From the NCBI RefSeq assembly GCF_003574315.2, contig NZ_AP025739.1, forward strand, positions 3,968,001 to 4,032,000: 64,000 nt of DNA, in the 5' to 3' direction. The notes beneath the pieces are model-generated. The model was not told the origin of the DNA. It saw only the letters and a program-made list of their open reading frames with translations, and did no database searches. This document shows, in pieces, positions 61,665-64,000 of this stretch. How positions within the stretch are numbered: the first letter of the stretch is position 1; each line of letters opens with the position of its first letter. A program made the translations under genes and the position numbers. Origin of the DNA: Capsulimonas corticalis. Lineage in GTDB: Bacteria > Armatimonadota > Armatimonadia > Armatimonadales > Capsulimonadaceae.

Positions 61665-63014
61665 ATGCCTAGTGAACAGCCACAATATTTGTACAAGTAC
61701 CGTCAAGTCCCGGGGATCGACGACATTGACGTCTACCTGAAGCACGAGGGATACAACGCGGTCCGCAAGGCCCTGACGATGGATCAAGAAGCCATCATCA
61801 ATGAGGTCAAGCTTTCGGGACTGCGCGGCCGAGGCGGCGCCGGATTCCCGACGTTCATCAAGTGGAACGGCATCCCGAAGAACTGGGACAAGCCGCACTA
61901 CCTGGTCGTGAACGCCGACGAAGGCGAGCCGGGCACCGCGAAGGACCGCGACCTGATGAACGCGCTTCCTCACCTTTTGGTGGAAGGCTGCATTATCTCC
62001 TGCTGGGCCATCCGCTCCAAGGCGTGCTATATCTACATCCGCGGCGAGTATATCCAGCCGGCCCGCCAGATCCAAAAGGCCATCGATCAGGCGTACGCCA
62101 AAGGCTTCCTCGGAAAGAATATCTTAGGCAGCGGCTTCGATCTCGATATGTACGTGCATATGGGCGCCGGCGCCTATGAGTGCGGCGAAGAGTCGGCGCT
62201 GATGTCCAGCTTGATGGGCGAGCGCGGCATGCCCCGGCACAAGCCCCCGTCGGCTCCATTGCCCGTAATCAGCGGCGTCTGGGATTCCCCGACGATTGTC
62301 AACAATGTCGAAACGATCGCCACAGCGGTTCCGATCATCAACATGGGCGGCGCCGAGTATGCGAAGGTCGGCACCGGCACTCCCGGCGCGGGCCCGGCGA
62401 GCCGCGGCACCAAGCTGATCACGCTCAGCGGACATGTGAAGAAGCCCGGCAACTATGAGATCGTACTGGGCACTCCGGTCCGCGAGATCATCTATGAGAT
62501 CGGCGGCGGCATCAAGAACGATAAGAAGTTGAAGTTCTTTATCCCGGGCGGCTCCTCGACCCCGCTGCTGCCCCCCGAATTCTTGGACACGCCCTACGAC
62601 TATGAGGCGCTGGGCAAGACCGGATCGCTGCTTGGATCGGGCGCGTTGATTGTGTACGATGAGACGGTGAGCGTTCCCGCGCTGATGACTCGTCTGATGC
62701 ACTTCTACGCCCATGAAAGCTGCGGCAAGTGTACGCCGTGCCGCGAGGGGACGAACTGGCTGGTCAAGATCCACGACCGCATCATGGCGGGCGGCGGCCG
62801 GCCGGAAGACATCGACCTTCTGCTCGATATCTCGAACAATATTTTCGGACGCTCCTTCTGCGCGCTGGGCGACGCGGCGGCGATGCCGCTGGCGGGCTTC
62901 TTTGCGGGCAAGGGCGCGATCTACTACTTCCGTGAAGAGTACGAAGAACTGATCCGTAACGGCGCCGGCGGCAAGAAGCGCGCGTTCGCGCCGCTGCAGA
63001 TGGCGGGGGTTTAA
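61665..63014 (+). CDS. nuoF: NADH dehydrogenase subunit F
   Basis: 449 residues. Binds FMN, NADH and a 4Fe-4S cluster. FMN site GLRGRGGAGFPTFIKW and NADEGEPGTAKDR; 4Fe-4S ligands in ESCGKCTPCREG and a later FCALGDAAAMP cysteine. Confidence 0.97.
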   Translation: MPSEQPQYLYKYRQVPGIDDIDVYLKHEGYNAVRKALTMDQEAIINEVKLSGLRGRGGAGFPTFIKWNGIPKNWDKPHYLVVNADEGEPGTAKDRDLMNALPHLLVEGCIISCWAIRSKACYIYIRGEYIQPARQIQKAIDQAYAKGFLGKNILGSGFDLDMYVHMGAGAYECGEESALMSSLMGERGMPRHKPPSAPLPVISGVWDSPTIVNNVETIATAVPIINMGGAEYAKVGTGTPGAGPASRGTKLITLSGHVKKPGNYEIVLGTPVREIIYEIGGGIKNDKKLKFFIPGGSSTPLLPPEFLDTPYDYEALGKTGSLLGSGALIVYDETVSVPALMTRLMHFYAHESCGKCTPCREGTNWLVKIHDRIMAGGGRPEDIDLLLDISNNIFGRSFCALGDAAAMPLAGFFAGKGAIYYFREEYEELIRNGAGGKKRAFAPLQMAGV

Positions 63015-63024
63015 GGAAGCACGT

Positions 63025-64000
63025 ATGGCAGACACAGCGACTGCGCCGGCCGCGCCTCAGGAGGCTCCGGCGGTTGAACTCGTCAATCTGACGATTGACG
63101 GCACAAAAGTGAGCGTTCCGAAAGGGACGCTCGTCATCACGGCGGCTTTTCAGGCCGGCGCCGATATCCCTTATTTCTGTCACCACCCACGGCTGAAGCC
63201 GGCGGGCGCCTGCCGCATGTGTCTTGTCAAGATCGAGAAGATGAACAAGATCCAGACGGCCTGCACCGTACCGGTCGCCGAGGGCATGGTGGTGGACACG
63301 ATCTCGCCCGAAGTCAAGCAGGCGCAGAGCGGAATTCTGGAGTTTCTCCTGATCAACCACCCGCTGGACTGTCCGATCTGCGATCGCGGCGGCGAGTGTC
63401 CTCTTCAGAACATGACCTTCCAGTACGGTCCGGGCGTCACGCGTTTCGTCGATGAGAAGCGTCACTTCCCGAAGGCCGTTCCGATCTCGGAATATGTCGT
63501 TCTGGACCGCGAGCGCTGTATCCAGTGCGCGCGCTGCACCCGTTTCACCGAGGAGATCTCGGGCGATGGCGAGCTCGCCATCGAAAGCCGGGGCAATTCG
63601 GCGATCATCTCTCCATTCACTCCCGAAGGCTTCAAGAGCAAGTTCAGCGGCAACACGATCGAGCTTTGCCCGGTCGGCGCCCTGACCTCGCGCACCTATC
63701 GCTTCGCGGCTCGCCCGTGGGAGTTCCAGTCGCAGGACTCGATCTGCTCCATGTGCGGCGTCGGCTGCTCCATCGCCGTTCAAACACGCAATGGCGAGCT
63801 GATGCGCGTGAACGGCCGGCTGAACGAGGAAGTCAACGAAGAGTGGACCTGTGACCGGGGCAAGTTCGAGCAGTACTGGGTCAACAGCACGGACCGCATC
63901 AACGAGCCGCATCTTCGGATGGCCTCGCAGCTGCGCCGCGTGACCTGGGGCCAGGCGCTCGACGCCGTCTCGAAGACGCTCAAGGATTACGCCGCGACCA
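63025..64000 (+). CDS. nuoG: NADH dehydrogenase subunit G, truncated by the window end
   Basis: 325 residues visible from ATG 63025 (TAAGGAAG upstream); continues beyond 64000. N-terminal 2Fe-2S ferredoxin domain with IPYFCHHPRL and CRMCLVKIE, then two 4Fe-4S sites DCPICDRGGECPLQ and RCIQCARCTRF with the conserved LCPVGALTS, and the start of the molybdopterin-type domain with SMCGVGCS and TWGQALDAV. Confidence 0.97.
   Translation, partial: MADTATAPAAPQEAPAVELVNLTIDGTKVSVPKGTLVITAAFQAGADIPYFCHHPRLKPAGACRMCLVKIEKMNKIQTACTVPVAEGMVVDTISPEVKQAQSGILEFLLINHPLDCPICDRGGECPLQNMTFQYGPGVTRFVDEKRHFPKAVPISEYVVLDRERCIQCARCTRFTEEISGDGELAIESRGNSAIISPFTPEGFKSKFSGNTIELCPVGALTSRTYRFAARPWEFQSQDSICSMCGVGCSIAVQTRNGELMRVNGRLNEEVNEEWTCDRGKFEQYWVNSTDRINEPHLRMASQLRRVTWGQALDAVSKTLKDYAAT

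Overview
The window is a GC-rich (roughly 60%) bacterial chromosomal segment dominated by core information-processing genes. The order rpoB-rpoC, then rpsL-rpsG-fusA-tuf, then the S10, spc and alpha ribosomal clusters, truA-rplM-rpsI and finally nuoABCDEFG, together with a dnaG-rpoD pair, marks a free-living, aerobically respiring bacterium. TTG starts on highly expressed genes, a type-Z (zinc) S14, low-complexity tails on many core proteins and Uma2-type and Gly-rich proteins fit a deep-branching phylum; Armatimonadota (a Capsulimonas-like lineage) is my best guess, from recollection and not from a search.

Layout. 1-181: 3' end of groEL with a strong terminator. 300-11.7 kb: accessory and regulatory genes, namely a membrane protein with a Pro/Ala tail, rmlA and rmlC homologues with an FKBP-type prolyl isomerase, a NUDIX hydrolase, an ECF sigma / zinc anti-sigma / RseB-like operon on the minus strand, a secreted Gly-rich protein, and dnaG-rpoD. 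12-13 kb: gpsA. 13.1-22.1 kb: rpoB and rpoC behind a near-consensus promoter. 22.1-22.7 kb: an AT-richer Uma2 nuclease-family gene. 22.8-46.7 kb: a continuous plus-strand run of about 35 translation, secretion and transcription genes (rpsL to rpsI, including secY, adk, map, infA, rpmJ, rpoA, truA). 46.9-47.7 kb: two TatA-family genes and secG. 47.7-49.8 kb: a 53-codon minus-strand gene, two genes of unknown function and a second NUDIX gene. 49.8-54.2 kb (minus strand): a ROK kinase and a GntR-regulated ABC-2 exporter operon. 54.3-58.0 kb: cobalamin-dependent methionine synthase metH. 58.3 kb to the end: the NADH dehydrogenase (complex I) operon nuoA to nuoG, cut off in nuoG.

The most striking non-gene structure is a family of long palindromic elements of about 150-190 bp: five full copies plus an adjacent half copy. 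Each has perfect or near-perfect inverted arms of 50-70 bp around a conserved 46-50 bp centre. The arms differ between copies but always by paired, compensating changes, and in one copy the centre is inverted relative to its neighbours. Every copy lies at the 3' end of a gene. They look like non-autonomous mobile repeats that have been placed or kept as 3'-end RNA structures; one supplies the last 18 codons of a NUDIX gene.

Other recurrent themes are leaderless-type promoters (perfect or near-perfect -10 boxes 6-8 bp before the ATG) for metH, map and the second NUDIX gene; promoter-overlapping operators such as the GntR palindrome at 54227-54248; and unusual N- or C-terminal extensions on L22, S3, S5, IF-1, RpoA, RpoB, RpoC and GroEL. 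I found no CRISPR array, no IS transposase, no rRNA or tRNA gene and no phage module.
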